Shown: positions 1 to 9,635 of the stretch, piece by piece | How the letters are laid out: each line of letters starts with the position of its first letter | Position numbering within the stretch: the first letter of the stretch is position 1 | Notes under the pieces: model-generated | Databases searched by the model: none | Seen by the model: only the letters and a program-made list of their open reading frames with translations | What the model was told of the DNA's origin: nothing | Made by a program: the position numbers and the translations under genes | Origin: JADJLQ01 sp038251405 | GTDB taxonomy: Bacteria; Bacteroidota; Bacteroidia; Chitinophagales; Saprospiraceae | Assembly: GCA_038251405.1 (NCBI GenBank) | Contig: JBBSBH010000013.1 | Location: 1 to 64,000 of the forward strand | Direction of reading: 5' to 3' | DNA length: 64,000 nt

Positions 1-1000
1 CAGTATCTTTTTTGTCAGAAATATTTGAAATCCAGGCCTTTGAAATTCCTTCCGTAGCTGCAGCGTAAATACCGTACAGAAAAAAGAGGCCGAAATAAAA
101 ATAAAGGTGCAAATTGAATGCCATCCCGGCATATACCATCACAAACAATCCCAGGCCAATAATAAAGATTTTTTTAAGCCCGATTTTATCTGCTAAATGC
201 CCTAATGGATAAGCAAACAAAGCGAAAATGATATTATAAAAAATATACACCTCTATTACCTGGGTATCATTCAATCCCGATTGTTTGATCTTGAGTAATA
301 GAAATACATCGGAACTATTGAATAATGTAAAAATCAATAAGCCAGTGACTAATTTACGATATAGGGCCGGGCTTTGATTCCAATATTTCAGGAATGAAAA
401 AAATGGAGTAGAAACTTTAGGGTTAGCTGCTATTTTTATTTTAGAATCCTTTATAAGCAATGATGCAACAACGGCCAGGATGCCGGGTATAAATGCCAGG
501 AAGAAAAGGGTTTTATATTGCTCTGGATGATAATGTAAGTAGATCAAAGCTAAGGCAGGACCCAGCACAGCACCTGTAGTATCCATTGCTCTGTGAAATC
601 CAAATACGCGGCCTTTAGTTTCTGGAATTGCCTGATCAGACAGTAATGCATCGCGTGCCCCCGTGCGTATGCCTTTGCCTAATCGGTCTATGGTCCTGGC
701 CAAAAAAATCCACAGCGGGTAAATAAAAAATGCCATCATTGGTTTTGAAAGAGCGCTCATGGCATACCCAATCTGAATGAAAGGTGCTCTTTTACCTGCC
801 ACATCTGATCGTTTTCCAAAATAACCTTTGCTCAACCCGGCAACTGCCTCTGCCAACCCCTCCAGTATACCAATGAGTACAATGGAAAACCCAATGGACT
901 TGAGGTATATAGGCATGATAGGGTATAACATTTCACTGGCCATATCTGTAAATAGACTGACCCATGATAAAACCCAAACTGTTCGCGTAATAATCTTCAA
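1..1000 (-). CDS. MFS transporter, partial (C-terminus beyond window start)
   Basis: Inner-membrane major facilitator superfamily permease; the substrate cannot be told. The frame stays open from a TTG at 1000-998 to the window edge (about 333 codons), so the C-terminus lies outside. An early hydrophobic helix carries SLFTDMASEMLYPIMPIY, followed by the loop GKRSDVAGKR, close to the A-type loop motif, and LGKGIRTGARDALLSD. Near the edge it reads YGIYAAATEG, as in this bacterial MFS branch. An in-frame TAA lies upstream and no ATG comes before the first helix, so TTG is preferred. It follows the DUF1003 gene by 32 nt and may be co-transcribed with it. Family assignment is good; function is open. 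Confidence 0.8.
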   Translation of the reverse strand, partial: MKIITRTVWVLSWVSLFTDMASEMLYPIMPIYLKSIGFSIVLIGILEGLAEAVAGLSKGYFGKRSDVAGKRAPFIQIGYAMSALSKPMMAFFIYPLWIFLARTIDRLGKGIRTGARDALLSDQAIPETKGRVFGFHRAMDTTGAVLGPALALIYLHYHPEQYKTLFFLAFIPGILAVVASLLIKDSKIKIAANPKVSTPFFSFLKYWNQSPALYRKLVTGLLIFTLFNSSDVFLLLKIKQSGLNDTQVIEVYIFYNIIFALFAYPLGHLADKIGLKKIFIIGLGLFVMVYAGMAFNLHLYFYFGLFFLYGIYAAATEGISKAWISNISDKKDT

Positions 1001-1032
1001 ATTTGATACTATTGAGCGGGTGAAAGTAACCC

Positions 1033-1731
1033 CTATTTTTTATTTACACTCGTCAAAATATCATTCATCATTTCGATCTGTATTTTTTGAATTTCTAACA
1101 ATTCTTGCTGCTGATGCATAATGAGGTGATCCAATTTTTCATGCAGTGTCCTGATTTCCAATTCTGATTTCAGATTAATCATATAATCCTTTTTGGATCG
1201 TTCTCTATCCTTTTCCTCCTGCCTGTTTTGGCTCATCATAATCACCGGAGCCTGCATAGCAGCAATACAGGAAAGAATCAAATTGAGCAATATGAAGGGA
1301 TATGGATCGAATCCTTTGTTTGCAAACCAAAGTACATTCACTAAAATCCAGATAACCAAAAATATCCCAAAGGATGAAATAAATGTCCAACTTCCTCCAA
1401 ATGAAGCTACTTTATCGGCAATTCGCTGCCCCCTGTTGGAACTAACACTATCCTCGAGATCTAATTTGTCAGAGATAATAGTCCTATCGGTAATGGATGT
1501 AAGCACGGCTTTCTCCAATTGAGTAAGTTCACCGATTTCCTTTGATAAATAGTTTGCAATGTATTTTTCCCGATAAAAGTTTAACTCTGAAATGGAAAGG
1601 CATTTTTCATTGGTAAATTCAGGGTGATCACTTTGAATCAAAGTCAATAGCGATTTTCTAACCGTACTAGCAAGAATTTTATCTGCAATAGGATAAACCT
1701 TTCGTGATAAATCGCTGTGAAAATTGGTCAT
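1033..1731 (-). CDS. DUF1003 family membrane protein
   Basis: Protein of 232 residues with a soluble N-terminal half and the DUF1003 core at about residues 95-185. The core has two transmembrane helices (around SFGIFLVIWILVNVLWF and PFILLNLILSCIAAMQAPV) and the family signature ending in IMMSQNRQEEKDRER. A C-terminal coiled coil (about 185-225) is rich in Leu, Glu and Gln. The biochemical role of DUF1003 proteins is not known. It sits 41 nt downstream of the sigma factor gene and 32 nt upstream of the MFS gene, all on the minus strand, which suggests one transcript. Family call is confident; function is unassigned. Confidence 0.85.
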   Translation of the reverse strand: MTNFHSDLSRKVYPIADKILASTVRKSLLTLIQSDHPEFTNEKCLSISELNFYREKYIANYLSKEIGELTQLEKAVLTSITDRTIISDKLDLEDSVSSNRGQRIADKVASFGGSWTFISSFGIFLVIWILVNVLWFANKGFDPYPFILLNLILSCIAAMQAPVIMMSQNRQEEKDRERSKKDYMINLKSELEIRTLHEKLDHLIMHQQQELLEIQKIQIEMMNDILTSVNKK

Positions 1732-1772
1732 TTCTATTTTTTATAAAGCTAGTCAATTTATAGTTTAAACCA

Positions 1773-3071
1773 CTAAAGATTAAGTTTCTCTAAATCCTCT
1801 ATTTTAGAAGAGAGCAAATTTTTTTCTTGCATAGAGTGGGTTAGCGATATTGCATTTTGATAGTACGTAATGGCCTGCTGTGGCATCTGCTTTTGAGCAT
1901 AAATATCTCCCAGTAATGCCGAGTATAAATAATACGACTCCAGGCCTGAAGTATCAGACTTTGCTAAATTTGATAGTGCATCATCTGCCCCCTTCCATTG
2001 AAATAATGCTGTTGCTTTATTTAATTGCACAATGGATGAAGGTGCTATTTTCTCCAGCCAGGAATATAAATCAAAGATTCTCTCCCAGTTGGTCTTTTGG
2101 AAACTATCTGCCACACAATGTTCATAGGCAATAGCAGATTCTAAATGATAGGTACTTATTTCATACTTTCCGGTTTCATCTGTAGGGATTGATTTATTCA
2201 TATAATCATTACCCATGGCTATTAAATCTCTATTCCATAAAGATCTGTCCTGATCCCGTAGTAATATGATATTGCCCTTCACATCCAATCGACTTTGGCT
2301 TCTTGCAGAGTGAAAACATATTAAAGCCAGTAAGGCAAAGACTTCTGGCAGTTGAGTATGTGGATTCTCTGAAAGTAGTTTACACATCATCATGGCATCT
2401 TGAATCAAGTCCTCCCGTATAAGATCAGCGTTCTGAGTAGAATTATAGCCTTCATTAAAAAGTAAATAAATAGAATGAAGTACCGCATCTGTCCTGGACT
2501 TTAACTCATTTAAAGAGGGTATTTCCAGTTTTAATTTTTCTTTGCGAAAATATTCCCTGGTACGATATAATCTTTTGGAAATCGTATCTTCTGATGTAAG
2601 AAAAGTCTTTGCAATTTCTGCTGTACTGAAACCACAAATAGTTTTTAGGATTAAGGTGATTTGGTTTTCAACGGAGATTCCAGGATGGCAACACGCATAC
2701 ATCATACGTAACATATCATCATTGATCCATTCTTCCTTCCACCATTCTTCCATGGCCGGCGCAAGCGTATATTCTGAAGTAAGCAATTTTCTTTCAGGGT
2801 CAGTAAAATCATAAGCCCTGGAATACTTGTTTTTTCTTATTACATCTATTGCCTTATTCTTTGCCACCCTATATAACCATGCTGAAGGGTTATCCGGAAT
2901 ACCTTTTAGTTTCCAATGGTTCATGGCTTCTATAAAAGATTGTTGCACAACATCTTCAGCCATTTCCAGGTTTTCTGCACCAAATATTTTAGTGAGAACG
3001 GCTACCATTTTGCCAGATTCTCTTCTGAATAAATGATCTGTAAGCTTATAAATCTGAGCAGAAAAATCCAA
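1773..3071 (-). CDS. ECF42-type RNA polymerase sigma factor with C-terminal TPR/DUF6596 region
   Basis: Sigma-70 family factor of 432 residues. Sigma region 2 covers about residues 10-80 (AEDVVQQSFIEA, then PSAWLYRVAKNKAIDVIRK). Region 4 is at about 115-180 (ICGFSTAEIAKTFLTSEDTISKRLYRTRE). A long helical C-terminal extension (about 190-430) ends in TPR-like helices. This layout is that of the ECF42 group (DUF6596), which usually lies beside a small DGPF/YCII-domain gene and has no anti-sigma factor. No such partner is seen here: the neighbours are GH32 (59 nt upstream) and DUF1003. Its targets are unknown. Starts with ATG at 3071. Confidence 0.88.
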   Translation of the reverse strand: MDFSAQIYKLTDHLFRRESGKMVAVLTKIFGAENLEMAEDVVQQSFIEAMNHWKLKGIPDNPSAWLYRVAKNKAIDVIRKNKYSRAYDFTDPERKLLTSEYTLAPAMEEWWKEEWINDDMLRMMYACCHPGISVENQITLILKTICGFSTAEIAKTFLTSEDTISKRLYRTREYFRKEKLKLEIPSLNELKSRTDAVLHSIYLLFNEGYNSTQNADLIREDLIQDAMMMCKLLSENPHTQLPEVFALLALICFHSARSQSRLDVKGNIILLRDQDRSLWNRDLIAMGNDYMNKSIPTDETGKYEISTYHLESAIAYEHCVADSFQKTNWERIFDLYSWLEKIAPSSIVQLNKATALFQWKGADDALSNLAKSDTSGLESYYLYSALLGDIYAQKQMPQQAITYYQNAISLTHSMQEKNLLSSKIEDLEKLNL

Positions 3072-3130
3072 TATCAGCTAGTTGAGTTTAGCGACCCAAT
3101 ATCATCCTAAAAAAGTGAAATGTCAAACTA

Positions 3131-4693
3131 TTATCTCCAGGTATTTTTCAATTCCCATACCATACCCTGTAAAAGATTCGTATCCTCATTGCCAAGAATT
3201 TCTGCCCTATCAAATGGAGCTGAGGTAAAAAATATTTCAGTCATGGTGTAAAAGCCATTATCCGCAAATAATTCTATAGAGGAATGGTCTATTAAAATTA
3301 AAAAATGAATATTTTCAGATTCAATAAAGGAGGCATCCGTAGAATGAATCCCTGGAAAGTCGTCACTAAAATCAGTATTGCCAGCATGCGAACGATCTAT
3401 TTCATATTTTAAAGAAATTGGATTATAACTTACCTCCATGTACTCATTCATACTATTTGAAAAACGAATAGTAATTGTATTGGCTATAGGTCTTTTAAAT
3501 GTCATATCTATTTTAGCCAGAGAAAAACCATTCATAATCCTCAAATTCTGAGTAATTATACCCGGCTTTATATCCAATTTATCCTTTTCAATGGACGCAA
3601 TTTCTCTTACAGGTAATGACCGCAAAAAATAATCATCACCTACCTTATCTAATCGAAGTTCACGGGGAATCGTACAAGCACTTCGCCATACCTCAGTAGG
3701 AACCACTTGTGCATATTGCCAGTTACTCATCCATCCAATAGCTACCACTCTGCCATCATCTGCGGGTATATCAGAATAGGTCACCATCGCATAATTATCT
3801 TTTCCATAGTCTAGCCATTTTTGATGAGCAGGATCAGATGTAAAAGTCTTGCCATCAAAATCTCCAACAAAATAACTGGTAGCTGTTCCACCATTGGGTG
3901 CACCCTTTTGAATACTGGTAATCAGAATCCACTTTTCTTCATTACTACCTTCCACTTTTACTGGAAATAGATCAGGGCACTCCCATAATCGGGTATCACC
4001 GACGATACCAAATTCTCCGGCTCTTTTCCATTCCTTTAAATCAGTAGAATTATAAAAAATAACTTTGTCATAGGCCGCCAATACCATTATCCATTGTTTG
4101 GTGACGGCATGCCAAATAACTTTTGGATCCCTAAAATCCCGTATTCCGGGATTAGGAACAACGGGATTATTTTTATACTTATGAAAACTGCGACCATTAT
4201 CATTGGAATAGGCGATAGATTGATACTGGAATTTATCACTACCAGATTTTTCCAGCACAGGATTATGCTGAGTAAAAATAGCTACCATGGGGTCTTTTCC
4301 ATCTATTCCAAAACCACTTGTATTGCCATGATCTATAACCACGCTTCCGGAAAATATATAACCCAGTGAATCAGGAAAAAGTGCAATAGGTAAATGACTC
4401 CAATGCAATAAGTCTTTACTCACTGCATGCCCCCAATGCATAGGTCCCCAAACATTACTATCAGGGTAAAACTGGTAAAACAAATGATACTCACCATCTT
4501 TATAAACTAAACCATTGGGATCATTCATCCAGTGCGCAGGAGGAGAAAAATGATATTGCGGTCGGCATAGCTCAAGGTATTCAGCCGTATCCAAATCAGG
4601 AGGGTTAGTTTCCTCTTTACCTTTTTGCTTGCATTGAATCAGCACAATACATACAAGTAATAAGCAAGAACAAATTTTAATTTTAATTTTCAC
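3131..4693 (-). CDS. Glycoside hydrolase family 32 lipoprotein (levanase/fructan beta-fructosidase-like)
   Basis: Predicted exported hydrolase of beta-fructans or sucrose-type substrates, 520 residues. The GTG start gives a lipoprotein-type leader ending in LIQC (Cys21). The five-bladed propeller carries the three GH32 catalytic motifs: WMNDPNG with nucleophile Asp58, RDP with transition-state stabiliser Asp189, and ECP with acid/base Glu238. The C-terminal part (about 370-520) matches the GH32 beta-sandwich, including DHSSIELFADNG. It is 86 nt downstream of a sulfatase and 59 nt upstream of the sigma factor on the same strand. No SusC/SusD pair is seen in the window. Exact specificity (inulin, levan, sucrose) cannot be read from sequence. 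Confidence 0.9.
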   Translation of the reverse strand: MKIKIKICSCLLLVCIVLIQCKQKGKEETNPPDLDTAEYLELCRPQYHFSPPAHWMNDPNGLVYKDGEYHLFYQFYPDSNVWGPMHWGHAVSKDLLHWSHLPIALFPDSLGYIFSGSVVIDHGNTSGFGIDGKDPMVAIFTQHNPVLEKSGSDKFQYQSIAYSNDNGRSFHKYKNNPVVPNPGIRDFRDPKVIWHAVTKQWIMVLAAYDKVIFYNSTDLKEWKRAGEFGIVGDTRLWECPDLFPVKVEGSNEEKWILITSIQKGAPNGGTATSYFVGDFDGKTFTSDPAHQKWLDYGKDNYAMVTYSDIPADDGRVVAIGWMSNWQYAQVVPTEVWRSACTIPRELRLDKVGDDYFLRSLPVREIASIEKDKLDIKPGIITQNLRIMNGFSLAKIDMTFKRPIANTITIRFSNSMNEYMEVSYNPISLKYEIDRSHAGNTDFSDDFPGIHSTDASFIESENIHFLILIDHSSIELFADNGFYTMTEIFFTSAPFDRAEILGNEDTNLLQGMVWELKNTWR

Positions 4694-4779
4694 AAATAAG
4701 TATTTTAATAAATTTCGCTTTAAGGTCCCAGGGAGGGTAATTAGATTCGAGATGAACTTAGGAACATATAAATTTTACT

Positions 4780-6270
4780 TCAATACTCCCCTTTGTATAT
4801 ATGATCTCCCCGCCTGTTCAGCGGTCTTTTTACCGGGATTTGATCACCTCCTGTATTCTCTAACCAATCAAATAATTCTTTTCTCAAATCTCTAGCCATC
4901 TCCTGGTAATTGGGATCTTTAATTAAGTTATTTACTTCTTCTGGATCAGATTGAAGATCATACAATTCGTTCGTATCCCACACTCCATAATTGTAAATGT
5001 ATTTGTATCGATCCGTTCGTACAGCAAACATGGTAGGCGTCTGTGGAAAATCATATTCCCAATAATATTCATAGAAAGCCCGATTGCGCCAATCTGTAAC
5101 ATTCGTAGTATTTAATATCCTTAAAAAAGATTTGCCTTGCATTTGAGTTGGCGTTTTTATACCTGCATATTCCAAAATTGTAGGAGCTACATCTATATTT
5201 TGAATGATTTGACTTATCTGAGTATTACCTTTTATCATCCCCGGGCATTTTACCAGCAAGGGTACTCGCATAGATTCTTCATAGGCATGCCTTTTATCTA
5301 TCAGGCCTCTTTCGCCAAAGCTAAATCCATTATCTCCCATATAGATCACCAATGTATTCTTGTCCAGTTTATTTTCAACAAGCCATTGATTTATTTTGCC
5401 CACACTCTCATCTACACTTAACAATGTTTCACAATACTTACGGTAAAAAGTATTAAAATCCAGAAGACCATGATACATATAATCAACACCATGCCAGGAG
5501 TAGCGCTGTTTCTTTACCCATTCTGTCATGCCCTCTTTATTTGCTACTAATTTTTTCACTTCAGGCGACACAGGTCCCCACATGGGGCTGGAAGGAGTTG
5601 CCGTCAAATACATACTAGCCGGATAGTTAATCTCCATATCTGCATACTTACCAACATGTCTTTGAGCGGGTTCAAACATGGCATGCACTGCCTTGTGAGA
5701 TAGATATAGAAAAAATGGTTTCGTCCTATTTTGCTTATTCATCCACTCGATAGCATACTTAGTAAGCAAGTCAGAAATATGAATACTATCATGATGAATT
5801 ACTTGTCTGCCATTGATATTTAGGATAGGATTGTAATAAACACCCTGACCTTTAAAGCTCAACCAATAATCAAATCCTGGCTGTGGAGCATCATCTGTAT
5901 TGCCCATATGCCATTTGCCAAGGAAGGCAGTTTTATATCCCGCTTTTTGCAAATATTGTGGAAAAAAATGAAGCCCCTTAGGAAGCGGAGCTTGATTGTC
6001 TACAATGGTATGGGTGTGTGCATACTGACCTGTAAGTATGCTTGCTCTACTGGGAGAGCACAGTGATGTACTCACAAAAGCATTTAATATATGAGCCCCA
6101 TTCATGGCCATAGCATCCAGGGAAGGTGTTTCCAATCCGGAGAATTTATGTATGAAACCCATAGCGTCATACCGATGGTCATCAGCTAATATGAAAATTA
6201 TATTTTTGGGTTGAGCTGATAATGTATAAATATTAGAAAGTATTAAAATTAAAAAACAAAGTCGCTTCAT
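4780..6270 (-). CDS. Sulfatase, S1 (formylglycine) family, exported
   Basis: Arylsulfatase-superfamily enzyme of 496 residues with a signal peptide (MKRLCFLILI.. ending LSAQ). Metal ligands Asp30-Asp31 are in the N-terminal strand. The formylglycine motif is Cys71-Ser-Pro-Ser-Arg75, followed by ASILTGQY. The C-terminal metal site is in YMGDNGFSFGERGL. It would hydrolyse sulfate esters after Cys71 is oxidised by a maturase; no maturase is in the window. It belongs to the alkaline-phosphatase fold, close to the choline/iduronate/glycan sulfatase branches, but the substrate is undetermined. The adjacent GH32 gene suggests a carbohydrate substrate. That link is inference. Confidence 0.9.
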   Translation of the reverse strand: MKRLCFLILILSNIYTLSAQPKNIIFILADDHRYDAMGFIHKFSGLETPSLDAMAMNGAHILNAFVSTSLCSPSRASILTGQYAHTHTIVDNQAPLPKGLHFFPQYLQKAGYKTAFLGKWHMGNTDDAPQPGFDYWLSFKGQGVYYNPILNINGRQVIHHDSIHISDLLTKYAIEWMNKQNRTKPFFLYLSHKAVHAMFEPAQRHVGKYADMEINYPASMYLTATPSSPMWGPVSPEVKKLVANKEGMTEWVKKQRYSWHGVDYMYHGLLDFNTFYRKYCETLLSVDESVGKINQWLVENKLDKNTLVIYMGDNGFSFGERGLIDKRHAYEESMRVPLLVKCPGMIKGNTQISQIIQNIDVAPTILEYAGIKTPTQMQGKSFLRILNTTNVTDWRNRAFYEYYWEYDFPQTPTMFAVRTDRYKYIYNYGVWDTNELYDLQSDPEEVNNLIKDPNYQEMARDLRKELFDWLENTGGDQIPVKRPLNRRGDHIYKGEY

Positions 6271-6332
6271 ACTAATTTATGATATTTGAATATTCATAAA
6301 GATAATCATGTTGAAACCAATTTTTGAAAACA

Positions 6333-7370
6333 CTACTTTTTATTCAAAACCACTTTTACAGGATAATGGTCAGAATAATTCACTCTTTTAATTTGTAATT
6401 TTAAGCAGATAAATCTATCTTGATGCAATACATGATCGATGTGTAAAAAAGGCAATCTCCCTGCATACGTATAGCCCATACCACTTCCCGCTTCCAGAAA
6501 TGAATCATGCATACCTTTTTGCAGCAATCGGTATACAAAAGAAGAAGGAGTATCATTAAAGTCGCCAGCGATGATTACCGGGTATGGAGATTTATTTATT
6601 CTCTGCGCCAGCTCTTTGGACTGATCAGTTCTTATAAGTAAAGCATCTCTGTACCGGATTAAAACTCCTTTGATTCGTTGCCACGCATTACCGCTTCGGA
6701 TGGTTTTGGTCTGAATTAAATCTTCTGTTTGGCCACTGATTCTATTCGAAGCTAAATGAATATTGAAAATTCGAATGGTATCTCCTTTCCATACGATGTC
6801 TGCCCAGGTGGAACCATTTCCTTTCGCTTTACTTATGATTTCGCCTTGTCTTATCACAGGATATTTTGAAAATATAGGTCTTGGATTATTCAATAGCGTC
6901 AAAGTAGTATAATATGTTTTGAGTAAAGAATCCTGGATTAACTTTATAGCAGGTCTTGCATTCCATTCCTGGAAACAATAAATATCGGCATTCATAGATT
7001 TATAAAATTTCCATTCTGGCTTTTTATTTTTTGATAAACTCGAACCAATATTATGGGTTACCAAGGCTAGTCCATCAACCGAATTTGGGGAAATTGAGAT
7101 ATTAAAAAAGGACTTCCTGAAAGTGCCGGAAAATAAGACCAATAAAAGCATAACCAACCATGCCTTATGGTTTTTAAGTAATAGTCCAATAGAGGCTACT
7201 AATACACCTGAAACATACAAATAAGGAAACAATAAGCTAAAAAAAGAAGCTGGCCAATAAACTTTAGGATCTATAAAACCAGATGCCCACGAAAGCGTTA
7301 GCAAAAAAATTAATGCCCATTTGGCTATCTTGAACAACCCTTCAAAAAACTTCTTCAAAACGATAATCAT
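6333..7370 (-). CDS. Endonuclease/exonuclease/phosphatase-fold protein with N-terminal membrane anchor
   Basis: Protein of 345 residues. The N-terminal about 85 residues hold three hydrophobic helices (around FAKWALIFLLTLSWASG, FFSLLFPYLYVSGVLVAS and AWLVMLLLVLFSG). They are followed by an EEP-fold catalytic domain with the usual signatures: CFQEW, NIHLAS, AGDFNDTPSS and, at the end, HIDHVL and SDHYPV. The catalytic Asp and His of the fold are present in the last two motifs. The substrate could be nucleic acid, inositol phosphate or lipid. It heads the minus-strand run, 62 nt upstream of the sulfatase. Fold is confident; reaction is not. Confidence 0.88.
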   Translation of the reverse strand: MIIVLKKFFEGLFKIAKWALIFLLTLSWASGFIDPKVYWPASFFSLLFPYLYVSGVLVASIGLLLKNHKAWLVMLLLVLFSGTFRKSFFNISISPNSVDGLALVTHNIGSSLSKNKKPEWKFYKSMNADIYCFQEWNARPAIKLIQDSLLKTYYTTLTLLNNPRPIFSKYPVIRQGEIISKAKGNGSTWADIVWKGDTIRIFNIHLASNRISGQTEDLIQTKTIRSGNAWQRIKGVLIRYRDALLIRTDQSKELAQRINKSPYPVIIAGDFNDTPSSFVYRLLQKGMHDSFLEAGSGMGYTYAGRLPFLHIDHVLHQDRFICLKLQIKRVNYSDHYPVKVVLNKK

Positions 7371-7627
7371 TCCACGCGAATATAAAATGTCATTGCAATG
7401 ATACTATAAATTTTTACTAGAAAAAATCATTTTTACCGGTCATTTCCAAATATGAAATTTGCCAGATATCCGCCATTTTATACAGGATATCCAAGAAATC
7501 GACCAATTATACATTTTTTATAAAAGAAAGTGCCCGATTACTTATTTTTAACAACCAAGCAATCATTATGAGAATACCTTATTTTATAATCAATTACCAA
7601 ATTTTAATCATTTAAAACCTTTAAAAG

Positions 7628-8812
7628 ATGAAAACACAGACCAAACTAGTGTTACTTGTATGCAGCCTTTGGCTGGTACAATCTTGTACGCATGATGACC
7701 TCAATACTTCCTCCACTACTCCGCAAGCTGAAGAAGTAAAAACATGGAAGCCGGAAGATGGTATTCGAAAATTTATTCCTCAGGAGTACCTGGGAAATGT
7801 AAGAGTACAAGATTTAGATTTTATTGAGAGATTTCTAAAAAATCCAATGGAAGAAGGATTGTCTTCCAGGTCAAATGAGATTCACATTCCAGCTGGCTCA
7901 ATCAATGCTTTATCAACAGCATTAACAACTTCCAATAACGGAGATGTAATTATTCTAGACCCTGGTAGCCACACTGAATCTGGAACTATAACTTTGGATA
8001 AATCAATTAGTTTAATCGGTTATGGTGCTACCGTGACCTTTTCAGGAACTTCAGTAGATGCATTATCTCATTTTGCTCCTGCCATCCATATAAAAGAGAG
8101 AGGATGTATAAGTACTATAAGAGGAATCACTTTTAAAAGCTCAGAAGCACTTCCGGGCATATGTATTTTTTTAGACAACACGAAGGACATTAAAATTTTA
8201 AATAATACATTTGAAAATTGGATTATCGGAGTAGCTATGTATACTAGTAATTACAATATTGTTTCAAGTAATACTATAAATGCTAATCCAGGTTGGCAAA
8301 CAATTCCAGGCTTTAATTCGCAAGGTGTTGCTATTGCTGATGGTCATCACAATATGATAATTGATAACGAAATCAAAGGTGCTCTATTTGGTATTTTTAC
8401 AGGCGGTAGCTTGGGAATTGATTTCAGAAACCATACTTCAGTATGTGCATGGGGTCAGATATTATGCAAAGTCACCCCAGATGCTATTACAGTAGGAGGG
8501 ACACTAGTGTCAACCCAAACATCATCAAATAATTGGTTAGTAATGTTTAACAAATCAGATCATAATTTTTTAACTGGCATTATAGTGATAGATGGCGCCT
8601 ATAAAAACTATGTTTCAAATAATGAGATGAATAATAATGCAGTATATGATATTGAATTAGCTGGCGCAAGTACGAGGTTTGGCTATCCTACTCCTTCGTC
8701 TTATGATAATAGAGTGAATGCATATTACAATATGAAAATCAAGGACTGTGGTGATGATAATAAGATCCACGGCGGCAGTTTAGTAAACAACACCCTTGAT
8801 CCCTGCAATTAA
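7628..8812 (+). CDS. Parallel beta-helix (PbH1/NosD-like) lipoprotein
   Basis: Lipoprotein of 394 residues; the leader ends in VQSC, so Cys20 is the likely lipidated residue. From about residue 85 onward it has repeating Asn/Ile/Val-rich rungs (NNTKDIKILNNTFENW, SNYNIVSSNTINAN, GHHNMIIDNEIKG, KNYVSNNEMNNN) typical of right-handed beta-helix folds. Such folds occur in polysaccharide lyases and in surface or structural proteins. No lyase catalytic set could be identified, so no enzymatic role is given. It is preceded by 257 bases divergent from the minus-strand run and followed by a terminator. Confidence 0.8.
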   Translation: MKTQTKLVLLVCSLWLVQSCTHDDLNTSSTTPQAEEVKTWKPEDGIRKFIPQEYLGNVRVQDLDFIERFLKNPMEEGLSSRSNEIHIPAGSINALSTALTTSNNGDVIILDPGSHTESGTITLDKSISLIGYGATVTFSGTSVDALSHFAPAIHIKERGCISTIRGITFKSSEALPGICIFLDNTKDIKILNNTFENWIIGVAMYTSNYNIVSSNTINANPGWQTIPGFNSQGVAIADGHHNMIIDNEIKGALFGIFTGGSLGIDFRNHTSVCAWGQILCKVTPDAITVGGTLVSTQTSSNNWLVMFNKSDHNFLTGIIVIDGAYKNYVSNNEMNNNAVYDIELAGASTRFGYPTPSSYDNRVNAYYNMKIKDCGDDNKIHGGSLVNNTLDPCN

Positions 8813-8840
8813 TCAGGCAAATTTTTCATAAATAGATTTG

Positions 8841-8869
8841 GAGCTGCCCCACCAGGCGGCTCTTTTTAT
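8841..8869 (+). terminator. Rho-independent terminator after the beta-helix lipoprotein gene
   Basis: An 8-bp stem (GAGCTGCC at 8841-8848, GGCGGCTC at 8855-8862, one G-T pair) closes a CCACCA loop. It is followed directly by TTTTTATTT. It lies 29 bases past the stop at 8812. Confidence 0.8.
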
Positions 8870-8947
8870 TTCGATATACTTAAATCTCGAATTTGAAGTG
8901 ATTCCAAAAGGTATTATCTTTGAAAAACAAGATCTATATCTTTAGGA

Positions 8948-9595
8948 ATGTACTCCAAAAAAAAATTCTCGCTTTCTTTATTAATTATACTGAGCAGTTT
9001 TTTTGAACACTCCCTTGCTGCACAAGATTTTATTGTGAAAGGAGGGCTTAACTATGCTAATATTTCTAAAGCCAAGGTCTCTTCATTTAATTCTACATCT
9101 AAGTCTGGCTATTTTGCAGGAATAGGAATCACACCCGGCGTTGGCTTGGTTCGATTCAATTCTGAGCTGCTGTACTCAAAGCAAGGGTATGATTATAAAA
9201 ATGGCACTACCCGAGGTGCGGTGGACCTGCAATACTTATTATTCCCACAGTCTGTTTCTCTAAATTTTGGGCATATACTACAGATTCATACTGGTTTGCA
9301 ATTTGGATTTATTAGTAATATCAAGATCGACTCTTCCTCTAACACAGGTCAGGTATTTGACTTGGAAAACATTGCTAAAAATATCAACAAAGTCAATGTG
9401 GCCATATTAGGTGGGGTGGAAGTAAGCCCTATCAGAGAATTGTTTTTTGGACTCAGGTATAACCATGGCCTGGGTAATTTTCTGAAGAAAAACTCGGATG
9501 ATAAACTAGTCTTTGCACCTGATAAAAACCTGAAAAATAACTTGATTCAGATATACGCTGGATTGAAATTTTCACTGGCAAGATACTCGCGGTGA
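8948..9595 (+). CDS. Outer-membrane beta-barrel protein (porin family/PorT-like)
   Basis: Protein of 215 residues with a signal peptide (ending HSLAAQ). Alternating hydrophobic strands begin at FIVKGGLNYANIS and run through GYFAGIGITPGV, FNSELLYSKQGYDY, LQYLLFPQSVSLNF and LFFGLRYNHGLGNF to a last strand LIQIYAGLKFSL. This is the pattern of the small Bacteroidota outer-membrane barrels (OMP_b-brl_2). No function can be assigned. It precedes the chitinase gene by 40 nt and may share its transcript. Confidence 0.8.
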   Translation: MYSKKKFSLSLLIILSSFFEHSLAAQDFIVKGGLNYANISKAKVSSFNSTSKSGYFAGIGITPGVGLVRFNSELLYSKQGYDYKNGTTRGAVDLQYLLFPQSVSLNFGHILQIHTGLQFGFISNIKIDSSSNTGQVFDLENIAKNINKVNVAILGGVEVSPIRELFFGLRYNHGLGNFLKKNSDDKLVFAPDKNLKNNLIQIYAGLKFSLARYSR

Positions 9596-9635
9596 AAAAT
9601 GATAATCAAATCATCTTCTTTACAATTTCCAATCA

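Noticed and set aside
3131..6270. Polysaccharide utilisation locus
   Set aside because: No SusC/SusD-like pair or hybrid two-component regulator is visible, so only the two enzymes are claimed.
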